DNA of 64,000 bases, from positions 496,001 through 560,000 of the forward strand of contig NZ_JANHOF010000003.1 of assembly GCF_024498075.1 (NCBI RefSeq), read 5' to 3'. Below the pieces are notes generated by a model. It saw only the letters and a program-made list of their open reading frames with translations, had not been told where the DNA came from and did not search any database. Positions 1-8,723 of the stretch are shown one piece after another. The stretch comes from Paenibacillus mendelii (GTDB lineage: Bacteria; Bacillota; Bacilli; Paenibacillales; Paenibacillaceae). Position 1 is the first letter of the stretch; every line of letters starts with the position of its first letter. The translations under genes were made by a program, and so were the position numbers.

Positions 1-252
1 GAAACGGAGAGTGAGCTTCGGGAGCAGCTCTTGATCACGGAGCAGGAAGCGGATCGAACCAGCGCGCGAGTACAACAGCTAAGCTTACGTCTGGCGGAGC
101 TGGAGTCCGTGCTTGCCGATTCGAACCGGGACGGCAATAAGCTGCGTTTGGCCCATGAACGGCTGCAGACGGATCATTCCAAGCTGCAGATCGAGTATTC
201 TAAGCTGCAAACCGAATATAACGAGTGGATTGAGCTTATCGAAGAGAGCTAA
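1..252 (+). CDS. C-terminal end of a coiled-coil protein (partial, possibly ZapA-like)
   Basis: The reading frame is open from the first base of the window and stops at 250-252, so only the last 83 residues are visible. They are rich in Glu, Gln, Leu, Lys and Arg with heptad-like spacing, and end in three near-copies of a KLQxEY unit (HSKLQIEYSKLQTEYNEW). This predicts a long coiled coil. The N-terminal domain is missing, so the function is not shown. An extended ZapA-type cell-division protein upstream of mutS2 is a guess from typical Paenibacillaceae gene order, not from a motif. A strong terminator follows directly. Confidence 0.6.
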   Translation, partial: ETESELREQLLITEQEADRTSARVQQLSLRLAELESVLADSNRDGNKLRLAHERLQTDHSKLQIEYSKLQTEYNEWIELIEES

Positions 253-266
253 CAACAGCCACGTAG

Positions 267-310
267 AGACGCACCTGTTACCGGATCATGATCCAGTAAC
301 AGGTGCGTCT
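267..310 (+). terminator. Rho-independent terminator after the coiled-coil gene
   Basis: A perfect 15-bp inverted repeat (267-281 with 296-310, arm AGACGCACCTGTTAC) is followed by TGTTCTTTC. It starts 15 bases after the stop codon of the first gene. Confidence 0.8.
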
Positions 311-413
311 TGTTCTTTCATTAATAAGTTACGCTTGTACCTGTAATACGGTCTTGAGGAAGCGTAACTAATCTGAGGATATCCAGTGTTATTTGTACAG
401 TCACATAACGACA

Positions 414-450
414 AGAAGCCGCCTTGTCCCATCGGGAGAAGGCGGCTTCT
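414..450 (-). terminator. Terminator of the CuA lipoprotein gene
   Basis: A 12-bp inverted repeat (arm AGAAGCCGCCTT, 414-425 with 439-450) lies just past the minus-strand stop at 465 and is followed on that strand by a T-rich stretch. Confidence 0.75.
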
Positions 451-464
451 GCTCATATATTCGT

Positions 465-863
465 TTATTCTACTACAAGCTTGGCGACCATTTTTTTGTG
501 GCCTGTGCCGCATTGGATATTGCAATGGAATTCATATTCGCCGGCATCATTGATCGTGATGACCTTAGAGTCTCCCGAGCCCAATTTAACATCCAGATCA
601 GAAACTTCAATACCATGTACGCCGCTTACGGATTCAAGCGTTAGCTTGACAGGCTCACCCTTTTTGATGGTGTATTCCTGTTTGTCGAATTTCCAGCTGG
701 ATGCCTTGATCACGACTTCTTGTGAAGAAGCCGATCCCGTTGTTTCTACCCCGTTGCCCGCATTCTCCGGTGACTTATCGTTATTTTTGTTGTTCGAACC
801 GCAGGCTGCGATAACCATAACGAATGCAGCAAGCATACACATGAACAATGCTTTTTTCATCAT
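465..863 (-). CDS. Lipoprotein with a CuA-type cupredoxin domain
   Basis: A 132-residue exported lipoprotein. The start at 863 has a GGGAGGG ribosome binding site 8 bases upstream. Residues 1-21 form a signal peptide ending in the lipobox VIAAC (lipidated Cys21), followed by a polar Asn/Gly/Ser linker. The rest is a small beta-rich domain. Ligands are visible: His83, then HCNIQCGTGHKKM with Cys114, Cys118, His122 and Met125. That C-x3-C-x3-H-x2-M spacing is the one in the dinuclear CuA site of cytochrome c oxidase subunit II. There are no membrane helices and no oxidase subunit genes nearby, so this is a stand-alone copper protein, perhaps in electron transfer or copper delivery to oxidases. 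Monocistronic, with its own terminator. Confidence 0.85.
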   Translation of the reverse strand: MMKKALFMCMLAAFVMVIAACGSNNKNNDKSPENAGNGVETTGSASSQEVVIKASSWKFDKQEYTIKKGEPVKLTLESVSGVHGIEVSDLDVKLGSGDSKVITINDAGEYEFHCNIQCGTGHKKMVAKLVVE

Positions 864-1014
864 TAGTAATAACCCTCCCATTTCTCTGAACTGTTATTTT
901 GACGTACCTATACTAGTATAGCGTCATTCGGACAAAATGTTAGTGTGCAGCCATGGTGCTCCTTTGAACATTTGATGAACAAATTGTAGCAGATTTGTTA
1001 TGGATGAACGAAAA

Positions 1015-1059
1015 ACCGAGCCTCGCCAAGAAGGAGTGATCCTTCTGATGAGACTCGGT
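1015..1059 (-). terminator. Terminator of the YvlD-like gene
   Basis: An imperfect hairpin (ACCGAG...CTCGGT, 1015-1059) is followed on the minus strand by TTTTTCG. It lies downstream of the stop at 1098. Confidence 0.65.
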
Positions 1060-1097
1060 CTTCTGTTTGGCAGTTATGGTGCGGCAATGCCCGCCGG

Positions 1098-1463
1098 TTA
1101 CTTCCGGCTTTCCTGTTTTCGTCCGGCTTCATATGGTGAGCTGACTGGTATAAACAGGTCGATGATACCGATCACCAACGCAGCCAGAATCGCTCCAAGC
1201 CAAGTGACCGATACGCCACCGACGATAAACTGTGCAATCCAGATGACGACGGCGCTTGCCAGGAACCCGACAATGCCTCTGCCGAACGGAGTGACTCGTT
1301 TACCAAAGATGCCTTCGATGATCCAGCCGAGTAGCGCGATTACGACTGCCAGGAACAGTGCGCTCCAGAAACCGCCTACGCTGAATTGGGGCACGATATA
1401 ACCGACGATCATAAGGACGATCGCGGATACGACGAAGCGAACAATATGTCCCAGAAAGTGCAT
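1098..1463 (-). CDS. Phage-holin-4_2 / YvlD-like small membrane protein
   Basis: A 121-residue, very hydrophobic protein with four predicted membrane helices (roughly residues 8-25, 30-50, 58-80 and 85-108), a short basic loop (FGKRVTPFGRG), and a polar tail (EAGRKQESRK). This layout fits the PF04020 family, which includes Bacillus subtilis YvlD. Members are annotated as holin-like, but no lytic role is established for the chromosomal forms. The start at 1463 is set by AGGAGGGTTCCGAATG; the frame runs further upstream but without a comparable ribosome binding site. No phage genes lie nearby, so a prophage origin is not supported. Confidence 0.75.
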   Translation of the reverse strand: MHFLGHIVRFVVSAIVLMIVGYIVPQFSVGGFWSALFLAVVIALLGWIIEGIFGKRVTPFGRGIVGFLASAVVIWIAQFIVGGVSVTWLGAILAALVIGIIDLFIPVSSPYEAGRKQESRK

Positions 1464-1599
1464 TCGGAACCCTCCTATTCGTATTTGTAAAAGTTTCGAT
1501 GCAACAATTAGTGTTTCCGCGATTACGCCAGACATGCATGGTAGCTTACGTCATGGCATACGTTGTCAGCTTCGGCTATAATAAGGAACGAGAGGGGTT

Positions 1600-3975
1600 G
1601 TGCTCAAGTTGGATACCAAAATACTACAAACACTCGAGTTTTCAAAAATCGTACATAAATTAATGCAGCATGCGGCTACATCGCTTGGCAAGGCGGCGGC
1701 GGAAGCCGTGCAGCCAAGCTCGGACCTGGAGGAAGTGAAGCTGCTGCTTCAAGCGACGGACGAAGCATACAAAGCCGATAGGCTAAAGGGATCAGCTCCC
1801 TTCGGCGGCGTTGTCGATATCCGCGCGGCACTGCTGCGTTCACGAATCGGCGGCATGCTTAACCCGGCGGAGCTGCTGGAAATCGCGGAGACGATACGCG
1901 GCTCCAGGCGGGTAAAGCGTCATATCATGCAGCTGCATGATGATGACCCCATCCCGTTGCTCGCGGCGCAAGCAGAGCAGCTCACGGAGCATAAAGCGCT
2001 TGAAGATGCGATATTTGCCTGTATCGACGACCAAGGGGTCGTCATGGACAGCGCAAGCACTGAGCTGGCGTCGATCCGCAGAGAACTCCGTACTGGTGAA
2101 GCGAGAGTCCGCGAGAAGCTGGAACAGATGGTGCGGTCGACTTCCGTACAAAAAATGCTGCAGGATGCGATCGTCACGATTCGGGGCGAACGGTTCGTTA
2201 TTCCCGTAAAACAGGAATACCGTTCCCACTTTGGCGGAATCGTACACGACCAATCAGGCTCAGGTGCGACTCTCTTCATCGAACCGGAAGCTATTGTCGC
2301 CATGAATAACAAGCTGCGGGAGATGCGTGCCGCGGAAACGCGCGAGATCGAGAAAATTCTTCATCGTCTAACGGCGCTTACGGCCGAATATGTGGAAGAT
2401 CTGCTGCTCGATTTGGATGTCTTGGGCTGGATTGATTTTGCCTTCGCAAAAGCGCGTCTCGCTCACCAAATGAAAGCAACGCTTCCCATGATGAATGATC
2501 GCGGTTTCTTGAAGCTGCGCAAAGGACGCCATCCTCTTATTGCGGAGGAGCAGGTGGTGCCGACAGATGTTGAGCTGGGTAACTCGTTTACGGCGATCAT
2601 CGTCACAGGTCCGAATACAGGGGGCAAGACTGTCTCCTTGAAGACGATCGGCTTGCTCAGCCTGATGGCCATGTCCGGTATGTTCGTCCCAGCAGAGGAT
2701 GGAAGCCAGCTGTGTGTGTTCGATGCGATCTACGCCGACATTGGCGACGAGCAGAGCATTGAACAGAATTTAAGTACATTCTCCAGCCATCTGACGAATA
2801 TTATTCGGATATTGAAGCGTATGACGCCTAAGAGCCTTGTTCTGCTCGATGAGCTTGGCGCTGGCACGGACCCGGCCGAGGGTTCGGCACTGGCGATTGC
2901 GATTCTGGAGCAGATGCACCGGCTCGGTTGCCGGATCGTTGCGACGACCCATTACAGTGAGCTCAAGGCCTATGCCTATAACCGCAAGGGGATTATTAAC
3001 GCAAGCATGGAATTCGATGTACAGACGCTTAGCCCCACGTATAGGCTGCTGGTTGGCGTTCCCGGGCGAAGCAATGCGTTCGCTATTGCCGAACGTCTTG
3101 GACTGCAGCGTTCGATCATTGAGCATGCCCGCGGTGAAGTAAGCGAAGAAGATATGAGGGTTGAGACGATGATCGCATCCCTGGAGAAAGACCGGCTTGG
3201 CGCAGAAGCCGAACGGCAGACAGCAGAGCAGCTGCGCATCGAGATGGAAGCGCAGAACGCCCGTCATGAGGCGGAACGACGTAAGTTCGACGAGCAGCGC
3301 GATAAGCTGATCCTGCAGGCGCAAGCAGAGGCGCGTGAAACGATTGCGAAGGCACGGCGCGAGGCGGAGCAGATCATAGCCGATCTGCGGAAGCTGGCTA
3401 TGGAGGAAGGAGCTTCCGTTAAAGAGCATAAGCTGATCGAAGCCAGGCGCAAGCTGGACGATGCTGCTCCCGAGCCCCATAAGCCATCCAAAGCCAATAA
3501 GGCGAAAGCGGCGAAGCCGCAGCGGATCGAAGCGGGTGACGAAGTTATGGTATACAGCCTCAATCAGCGCGGACATGTCGTGGAACTGAGCGGTAACGCG
3601 GCGTTCGTGCAGCTGGGCATCATGAAGATGAAAGTGGCCCTTGATGATCTGGAGCTGGTGAAGCGTGTCGAAGCGGCGAAGTCGCAGCAGCCGAAGCTCG
3701 CGGCTACCTTGAAGAGAACGCGTGATGATAATGTACGGATGGAGCTCGATCTGCGCGGCGATAACTTGGAGGAGGCGATCGTGGAGGTGGATCGGTTTCT
3801 AGACGAGTCCTTTCTCGCGGGGCTCGGTCAAGTCTTCATCATTCACGGTAAAGGCACCGGCATACTCCGCCAAGGGATTAGCGACTTTCTGCGCAGGCAT
3901 AAGCATGTGAAGAGCTACAGGCTGGGTAATTATGGCGAAGGCGGCAATGGCGTCACTGTTGCGGAATTAAAGTAA
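1600..3975 (+). CDS. mutS2: Endonuclease MutS2
   Basis: A 791-residue MutS2, full length for the family. These proteins bind branched DNA or collided ribosomes and act in recombination control or ribosome rescue. Order of parts: N-terminal core/clamp region (about 1-320), Walker A GPNTGGKT near residue 336, Walker B region LVLLDELGAGTDPAEG near 413, a long charged coiled coil (about 520-640), a KOW-like stretch near 648-690, and a C-terminal Smr nuclease domain with LDLRG (about 715) and HGKGTG (about 748). The start is uncertain. GTG at 1600 has GAGAGGGG only 2 bases away; TTG at 1609 gives better spacing and matches the usual family N-terminus (DTKIL). The DUF350 gene follows 22 bases later, probably in the same operon. 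Confidence 0.95.
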   Translation: MLKLDTKILQTLEFSKIVHKLMQHAATSLGKAAAEAVQPSSDLEEVKLLLQATDEAYKADRLKGSAPFGGVVDIRAALLRSRIGGMLNPAELLEIAETIRGSRRVKRHIMQLHDDDPIPLLAAQAEQLTEHKALEDAIFACIDDQGVVMDSASTELASIRRELRTGEARVREKLEQMVRSTSVQKMLQDAIVTIRGERFVIPVKQEYRSHFGGIVHDQSGSGATLFIEPEAIVAMNNKLREMRAAETREIEKILHRLTALTAEYVEDLLLDLDVLGWIDFAFAKARLAHQMKATLPMMNDRGFLKLRKGRHPLIAEEQVVPTDVELGNSFTAIIVTGPNTGGKTVSLKTIGLLSLMAMSGMFVPAEDGSQLCVFDAIYADIGDEQSIEQNLSTFSSHLTNIIRILKRMTPKSLVLLDELGAGTDPAEGSALAIAILEQMHRLGCRIVATTHYSELKAYAYNRKGIINASMEFDVQTLSPTYRLLVGVPGRSNAFAIAERLGLQRSIIEHARGEVSEEDMRVETMIASLEKDRLGAEAERQTAEQLRIEMEAQNARHEAERRKFDEQRDKLILQAQAEARETIAKARREAEQIIADLRKLAMEEGASVKEHKLIEARRKLDDAAPEPHKPSKANKAKAAKPQRIEAGDEVMVYSLNQRGHVVELSGNAAFVQLGIMKMKVALDDLELVKRVEAAKSQQPKLAATLKRTRDDNVRMELDLRGDNLEEAIVEVDRFLDESFLAGLGQVFIIHGKGTGILRQGISDFLRRHKHVKSYRLGNYGEGGNGVTVAELK

Positions 3976-3997
3976 TCTCTGGAAAGGAGAACCTTTA

Positions 3998-4417
3998 ATG
4001 GAGCAGGAAGTCGACAAATTATTGAGCAATCCTTACGCAGCAGCACTCGCTTACGTCTCGGTGGCTGTTCTCGCGTTAGTCCTGTTTCTATTTTTATTCG
4101 AGTTTGTGACCCGTTACCAATGCTGGGATGAAATTAAGAAAGGGAACGTAGCCGTTGCGTTGGCGACCGGTGGGAAGATCTTCGGGATTTGCAACATTTT
4201 TCACTTTTCTGTCAAGGCAAACGACTCGGTATACCAGAGTATGGTGTGGGGAACTTTCGGTTTTTTCTTGCTGCTCGCAGCTTATTTTCTGTTCGAGTTC
4301 CTGACGCCGGTCTTTCGGATTGATGATGAAATTCAGAAGGACAATCGGGCGGTAGGATTAATTGCAATGGTCATTTCAGTCTCGCTTTCTTTCGTCATCG
4401 GGGCTGCGGTCGTTTAA
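3998..4417 (+). CDS. DUF350 (YjfL-type) membrane protein
   Basis: A 139-residue integral membrane protein with four hydrophobic segments. It has an AVALATGGKIFGICNI stretch after the first helix and a second charged turn (DDEIQKDNRAVGLI) before the last, which is the internal-duplication pattern of DUF350. Biochemical function in the family is unknown. AAAGGAGAACC lies just before ATG 3998. It follows mutS2 by 22 bases and is followed by a tiny membrane peptide and a zinc-ribbon gene, so all four may be cotranscribed. Confidence 0.8.
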   Translation: MEQEVDKLLSNPYAAALAYVSVAVLALVLFLFLFEFVTRYQCWDEIKKGNVAVALATGGKIFGICNIFHFSVKANDSVYQSMVWGTFGFFLLLAAYFLFEFLTPVFRIDDEIQKDNRAVGLIAMVISVSLSFVIGAAVV

Positions 4418-4444
4418 TCACAACGATAAGGAAGGGCGCAAAGC

Positions 4445-4519
4445 ATGAAATATTTATGGGGAATTCTGTTTGCTCTGGCAGCATTGTTTATTATTCTAGG
4501 GGTTATTTATTTAATGTAG
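4445..4519 (+). CDS. 24-residue single-helix membrane peptide
   Basis: A tiny ORF encoding MKYLWGILFALAAL followed by FIILGVIYLM. It is almost wholly hydrophobic with one Lys near the N-terminus, as expected for a single membrane helix. GGAAGGG lies 8 bases upstream of the ATG, in the gap between the DUF350 and zinc-ribbon genes. The good ribosome binding site, clean spacing and helix composition support real translation. Its function is not known; a small partner of the DUF350 protein is possible from position only. Confidence 0.6.
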   Translation: MKYLWGILFALAALFIILGVIYLM

Positions 4520-4537
4520 CACATGGAGGGAAACGCG

Positions 4538-5083
4538 ATGGATGATCAGATTATATGCCCGTGGTGTCAGACGGAAATCGTTTGGGATGAAGAAATCGGG
4601 CCGGAGCGTTACTGCCCGCACTGCGAGAATGAGCTGTCCGGATATCGGACGATGCAGATTGGTATCGACAGCGATGATGAAGATCAAGAAGATCCGGAAG
4701 ATGAACCGGAGGATGATGAAGATGAGACTTCCGAATGGGAATCCGGCAATCGGTATAACGATGCTGGCAGCTCATTCCTGACTCGAAGCCGCGAGCATCT
4801 GGCTTTAGAGGAGACCGTGGAGCGCATACTCGATCAACAGGGCGAGGTACCGGAGTGTCCGTCCTGCCGGGAGTATATGTTGGAGGTTGGGTTGGAGACT
4901 GTAGCCGATTCAAATTTCCGTTCAACAGAACCCGCAGGGCTGAACACATCCCTTCTTGCGGCACCGTTCCAAATCGTCCGCTATGTCTGTCCGTCCTGCT
5001 TCACTGTGATGGGTAAGCTGGCCAAGGCTGATCAGGAAAGGTTTGTCCAATTACTGACTAAGGCGGCGGACGAAGGTCTCTGA
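4538..5083 (+). CDS. Acidic double zinc-ribbon protein
   Basis: A 181-residue soluble protein. Residues 1-35 carry CPWC and CPHC, a first zinc ribbon. A highly acidic linker follows (Asp/Glu run at about 45-70). A second CxxC pair (CPSC near residue 109 and CPSC near 155) forms a second ribbon. This suggests metal binding and protein or nucleic-acid contacts. I do not recognise a named family. ATG 4538 is chosen because GGAGGG precedes it by 7 bases; an in-frame ATG at 4523 lies too close to that site. It closes the mutS2-DUF350 gene run. Confidence 0.75.
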   Translation: MDDQIICPWCQTEIVWDEEIGPERYCPHCENELSGYRTMQIGIDSDDEDQEDPEDEPEDDEDETSEWESGNRYNDAGSSFLTRSREHLALEETVERILDQQGEVPECPSCREYMLEVGLETVADSNFRSTEPAGLNTSLLAAPFQIVRYVCPSCFTVMGKLAKADQERFVQLLTKAADEGL

Positions 5084-5209
5084 TAAACGATACTGAACCG
5101 CTCATTCTTGGTAACTATAGGCATTGTTCTTCTTACCAGCATGCATCCGTTCTGTTGTGGGAATCTTACGTCAAGGTACGCAAGATTTGACAAGCAGGAG
5201 GGGATGAAA

Positions 5210-6520
5210 GTGGGGCAAGGCAAACAAGTAATAAAGTCTAGATGGTATGCACCCTCTGCGCGAGGGAAATGGAAAAGTGAATCCTACAAGGGGACGGGCC
5301 GTAATCCGGATAGCCGTGCGCTTGACGGGCAATCCATACTGCTGCTGGCGGTACAAGGCTTGCTCGGCATCGCAAATGCGCTATCGGGGACGTTCGTTCC
5401 CGTTTATTTGTGGAAGGCCAGTCAGTCGTTTGCTTTGATCGGATGGTTTAATTTCTGCCAGTATGCCATTAGCGGGTTTACTTTCTGGATTGCGGGCAAG
5501 TGGGTAAAGGAGCATAACAAGATGAACTGCCTCCGGCTTGGCGTGGCACTATCGGGGGTCTTTTATTTTACAGTGCTTCTTTTGGGAAAATCGGCAGCCA
5601 CCTATGCGATACCCCTTGGCATTCTGAACGGCGTAGCATTAGGCTGTTTCTGGATGTCTTTCAATGTGGTTTATTTTGAAATCACGGAGCCTGGCAATCG
5701 GGACCGCTTCAATGGATGGGCTGGATTTCTCGGATCGGGTGCGGGTATCATAGCTCCTTGGGTATCCGGGACGATCATTACATTGAACAAAGGCGAGAGA
5801 GGCTATACCATTATTTTTACGATAGCCGTCATTATATTTGCGATTGCGGTTATTCTCAGCTTCTGGTTGAAGAAGAGGAAATCGGAAGGTCATTATGAGT
5901 GGCTGCTGGGCGTACGCCAGCTTGCGGTCAAAGGCAGTCCATGGCGTCGAATCGTACCGTCGATCGCCGCTCAGGGCGTACGCGAAAGTGTGTTCATGTT
6001 TCTAATTGGCTTGCTGGTGTACATAGCAACGAATAATGAGCAGAAGCTGGGCACCTTCTCCTTGATAACCTCATTGGTAGCGCTCGGCAGTTTCTTATTA
6101 ATCGGTAAGCTGATGACACCGGCAAGAAGACGAATCGCGATGCTGATAGGAGCTGCTGCTATCGGAGCGTTCGTCATTCCGTTATTCTGGCCCATGAATT
6201 TCGGCACCTTATTGGTATTCGGTATTGGCACGGCTATCTTTATGCCGCTCTATGCTATCCCGATGACCTCTGTGGTCTTCGATATGATTGGCCAATCCGA
6301 AGAGAGCGCGAAGAAACGCGAAGAATTCGTCGTTCTTCGTGAAGCGTCGCTAACAATGGGACGCCTTCTTGGGCTGTCTTGCTATTTGATTATTCTGCCT
6401 TACACGGACAAGTCTCCACAAGCAGTCCCTTGGCTGTTATTCTCGATTGGGCTGTTTCCGTTGATAGGCTGGTTGTTCATCCGAACATTCGTCGGCCGTG
6501 TTGCTCGGGAAGCCGCCTAA
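5210..6520 (+). CDS. MFS transporter
   Basis: A 436-residue membrane protein with about 10-12 hydrophobic segments after a basic, soluble N-terminal tail of about 40 residues. It has Gly-rich helices and a central charged loop (LKKRKSEGHYEWLLG) between the two halves, as expected for the major facilitator superfamily. Substrate unknown. The start is GTG 5210, with AGGAGG 8 bases upstream; ATG 5204 almost touches that site and the frame extends further upstream without support. Followed 35 bases later by a cysteine synthase gene, so a shared transcript is possible. Confidence 0.8.
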   Translation: MGQGKQVIKSRWYAPSARGKWKSESYKGTGRNPDSRALDGQSILLLAVQGLLGIANALSGTFVPVYLWKASQSFALIGWFNFCQYAISGFTFWIAGKWVKEHNKMNCLRLGVALSGVFYFTVLLLGKSAATYAIPLGILNGVALGCFWMSFNVVYFEITEPGNRDRFNGWAGFLGSGAGIIAPWVSGTIITLNKGERGYTIIFTIAVIIFAIAVILSFWLKKRKSEGHYEWLLGVRQLAVKGSPWRRIVPSIAAQGVRESVFMFLIGLLVYIATNNEQKLGTFSLITSLVALGSFLLIGKLMTPARRRIAMLIGAAAIGAFVIPLFWPMNFGTLLVFGIGTAIFMPLYAIPMTSVVFDMIGQSEESAKKREEFVVLREASLTMGRLLGLSCYLIILPYTDKSPQAVPWLLFSIGLFPLIGWLFIRTFVGRVAREAA

Positions 6521-6555
6521 TGAAGCGGTGGTATGTAGGGAAGGGGAAATAAGAA

Positions 6556-7473
6556 ATGACACGAGTAGTGAACAATATTGCCGAATTGATTGGCAACACG
6601 CCAGTAGTAGCTCTAAATAAGCTCACAGGCGATGGTGATGCGGAGGTTCTTATCAAGCTGGAGCGGTTTAATCCCAGCGGCAGCGTCAAGGACCGGGCGG
6701 CATATGCACTCATTACGGATGCGGAGCAGCGGGGTCTGATAAAACCTGGTGACACCATCATTGAGCCGACAAGCGGCAATACCGGTATTGGCCTGGCGAT
6801 GAATGCCGCTGCGAGAGGCTATAAGCTGATTCTTGTTCTGCCGGATAATATGACGAAAGAACGAATCGGCTTGTTGAAGGCTTATGGCGCCGAGGTCGTC
6901 CTAACCCCGGCAGCCGAGCGGATGTCTGGCTCGATCCGTAAGGCATTGGAACTCCAATCCGCGATCCCGGGAAGCTATATTCCCAACCAATTCGAGAACC
7001 ATGCGAATCCAGACATTCACCGGTCGACGACAGCGCCGGAAATTATCCGTCAGACGGGAGGACGTCTGGATGCTTTTGTTGCAACTGCAGGCACTGGCGG
7101 TACCATAACCGGAACGGGAGAGACATTGAAGGCGGCGATTCCAGGGCTGTATGTCGCAGTCGTTGAGCCGCTAGGTTCGCCGGTTCTGTCCGGCGGAAAG
7201 CCAGGTCCGCACAAGCTGGTAGGAACAAGCCCAGGTTTTGTTCCAGCAATACTTAATACATCCGTATACGATGAGATCGTGAAGGTCTCGGATGAAGATG
7301 CCCTGCATACGATGAGGTCTCTCGCCCGGTTGGAAGGATTGCTGCTTGGGCCGTCATCAGGCGCGGCTGTATGGACAGCGCTGCAGCTGGCCAGACGGCT
7401 GGGTAAGGGACGCCGCGTGTTGTGCATCGCCCCTGATAGCGGCGAGCGATATTTAAGTATGGATATTTTTTGA
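6556..7473 (+). CDS. cysK: Cysteine synthase (O-acetylserine sulfhydrylase family)
   Basis: A 305-residue PLP enzyme of fold type II. Lys45 in PSGSVKDRAA is the expected Schiff-base lysine. TSGNTG (about 72-77) binds the substrate carboxylate, GTGGT (about 178-182) the PLP phosphate, and GPSSGAA and APDSGERYLS mark the C-terminal active-site region. The reaction expected is O-acetylserine plus sulfide to cysteine. The length is typical of CysK and there is no CBS-domain extension, but a paralogue such as a CysM or OAS-lyase variant cannot be separated from sequence alone. AGGGAAGGGG lies upstream of ATG 6556. Confidence 0.85.
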   Translation: MTRVVNNIAELIGNTPVVALNKLTGDGDAEVLIKLERFNPSGSVKDRAAYALITDAEQRGLIKPGDTIIEPTSGNTGIGLAMNAAARGYKLILVLPDNMTKERIGLLKAYGAEVVLTPAAERMSGSIRKALELQSAIPGSYIPNQFENHANPDIHRSTTAPEIIRQTGGRLDAFVATAGTGGTITGTGETLKAAIPGLYVAVVEPLGSPVLSGGKPGPHKLVGTSPGFVPAILNTSVYDEIVKVSDEDALHTMRSLARLEGLLLGPSSGAAVWTALQLARRLGKGRRVLCIAPDSGERYLSMDIF

Positions 7474-7514
7474 TCATCGATGATCGTCTGTGACGTGCTA
7501 AGCAACCGGCAGCA

Positions 7515-8588
7515 TTATTCTGTCCATTGCTTTAGTTCCTTTTTGAGAATGCTGCGCCGCTCTTCAATATAGCTTCGAATAACCTCAGGCTCCTTCAGGA
7601 AGGTTTCGTAAGGCCATTTTCTCGTGAAATCGTCGCGTACTGCTGTACGTATGCGGCTGTATATATCTTCCACAACGGGATCCAGCGCTTGGACAGTGAA
7701 TTGGCTTGCAAGCAATTTATTCAGCAGCTTTCGATAATACTGTCTGTACTGTTTGTAAGCCAATACTCTGCGGGTCAGCTTGTTATAGCCTTGAACGGGG
7801 ACTTGATCGTTCCTGCACAATTTACCATAAGGATTCCTCCCCCATGTCCCCTCGTAATCCCATGGAATGATTCGATACTGTCCGGTAGGCGTATGCTCAT
7901 ACAAGGCATAGTTTTGATCAAAACCGTCATAATTGTCGGTTAGCACGGCCCCCGCAAGCCACTGGAGGTATTGCCGCACATCCAGCCGTTTAGCTATATA
8001 CACCTTTAAGGATTGTTTGACGGGCCGGTTGATCCGCTTAATGAAATTAACGAGTCGCGTTTTGGTTGCGTCGCTGCCTTTCATTAATTGATAGCCGGAG
8101 AATAACGATTTCTTCGTTTGTTTGGTCTCCGGATCGATAAGACTGAAATTCGCACTGTCGTTCGTTGCGTAGATGAGCGATTGGGCTTGAATTTGCCGAA
8201 CATTGAAAAAGGTGCGATCCACGGATTCAAGTTCTAAGTAGACGCCATGAGGCCGGCCATTCCATACGAGCCACATATGCCTCGTCTCTGGCGCAGGTAC
8301 GCCAATCAAATTAAAAAAACGAAAGGACAGTGCATTGCGAATCAAAGACGGGTCATCGAATTCAGCATTCCAATGCAAGGTCTGATCGTCTCCGAATCGA
8401 ATTTCATATGATTTTTTCTGATAATTACGAGTATGTCCCCCTCTGAATCTAAGCTGTGCCTCCATTGTCACACCATCCATTACAAGCTTTACAGGTGCGA
8501 ACTGGTTACTCCAGACATCCTTCTGCAGCTCCAATAAGTCGCTGGGATCAATTGTGATTGAACGGGTAGGAAGTCCTCCGCTGGACAT
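7515..8588 (-). CDS. cotH: CotH-type spore coat protein kinase
   Basis: A 357-residue CotH-family protein. Recognisable blocks are RFRGGHTRNYQKKSYEIRF (about 48-66), the DNYDGFDQNYALYEH loop (about 218-232) and IIPWDYEGTWGRNPYGK (about 238-254), the region holding the family's kinase-type acidic metal ligands. In Bacillus, CotH phosphorylates CotB and CotG and is needed for outer coat assembly. GGAGGG lies 8 bases before ATG 8588. It is downstream of the Thr-Arg-Gly repeat gene in the same direction, separated by a palindromic hairpin, and divergent from a CotB-like gene. That context points to spore-coat phosphorylation here too. Confidence 0.88.
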   Translation of the reverse strand: MSSGGLPTRSITIDPSDLLELQKDVWSNQFAPVKLVMDGVTMEAQLRFRGGHTRNYQKKSYEIRFGDDQTLHWNAEFDDPSLIRNALSFRFFNLIGVPAPETRHMWLVWNGRPHGVYLELESVDRTFFNVRQIQAQSLIYATNDSANFSLIDPETKQTKKSLFSGYQLMKGSDATKTRLVNFIKRINRPVKQSLKVYIAKRLDVRQYLQWLAGAVLTDNYDGFDQNYALYEHTPTGQYRIIPWDYEGTWGRNPYGKLCRNDQVPVQGYNKLTRRVLAYKQYRQYYRKLLNKLLASQFTVQALDPVVEDIYSRIRTAVRDDFTRKWPYETFLKEPEVIRSYIEERRSILKKELKQWTE

Positions 8589-8614
8589 TCGACCATCCCT
8601 CCAGACAAAAAGTA

Positions 8615-8638
8615 AAGCCTATCGTATACGATAGGCTT
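8615..8638 (-). terminator. 24-bp perfect palindrome between the Thr-Arg-Gly gene and cotH
   Basis: Positions 8615-8638 (AAGCCTATCG, TATA, CGATAGGCTT) form a perfect palindrome followed on the minus strand by TACTTTTTG. It fits a terminator or attenuator after the repeat gene that may set the level of cotH read-through. Confidence 0.6.
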
Positions 8639-8723
8639 ATCGATGATTGCTTTACTTTATGCCGGTTGTGCCCATTGTGTCACAGCCTATTACTTATATC
8701 AGGGCTGTTGTTGTATGAACGAC

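Noticed and set aside
1098..1463. Prophage holin
   Set aside because: The family name includes holin but no phage genes surround it, and chromosomal YvlD-type members are common.
2770..3576. 268-residue minus-strand ORF inside mutS2
   Set aside because: It is antisense to the conserved ATPase region of mutS2 and carries no motif.
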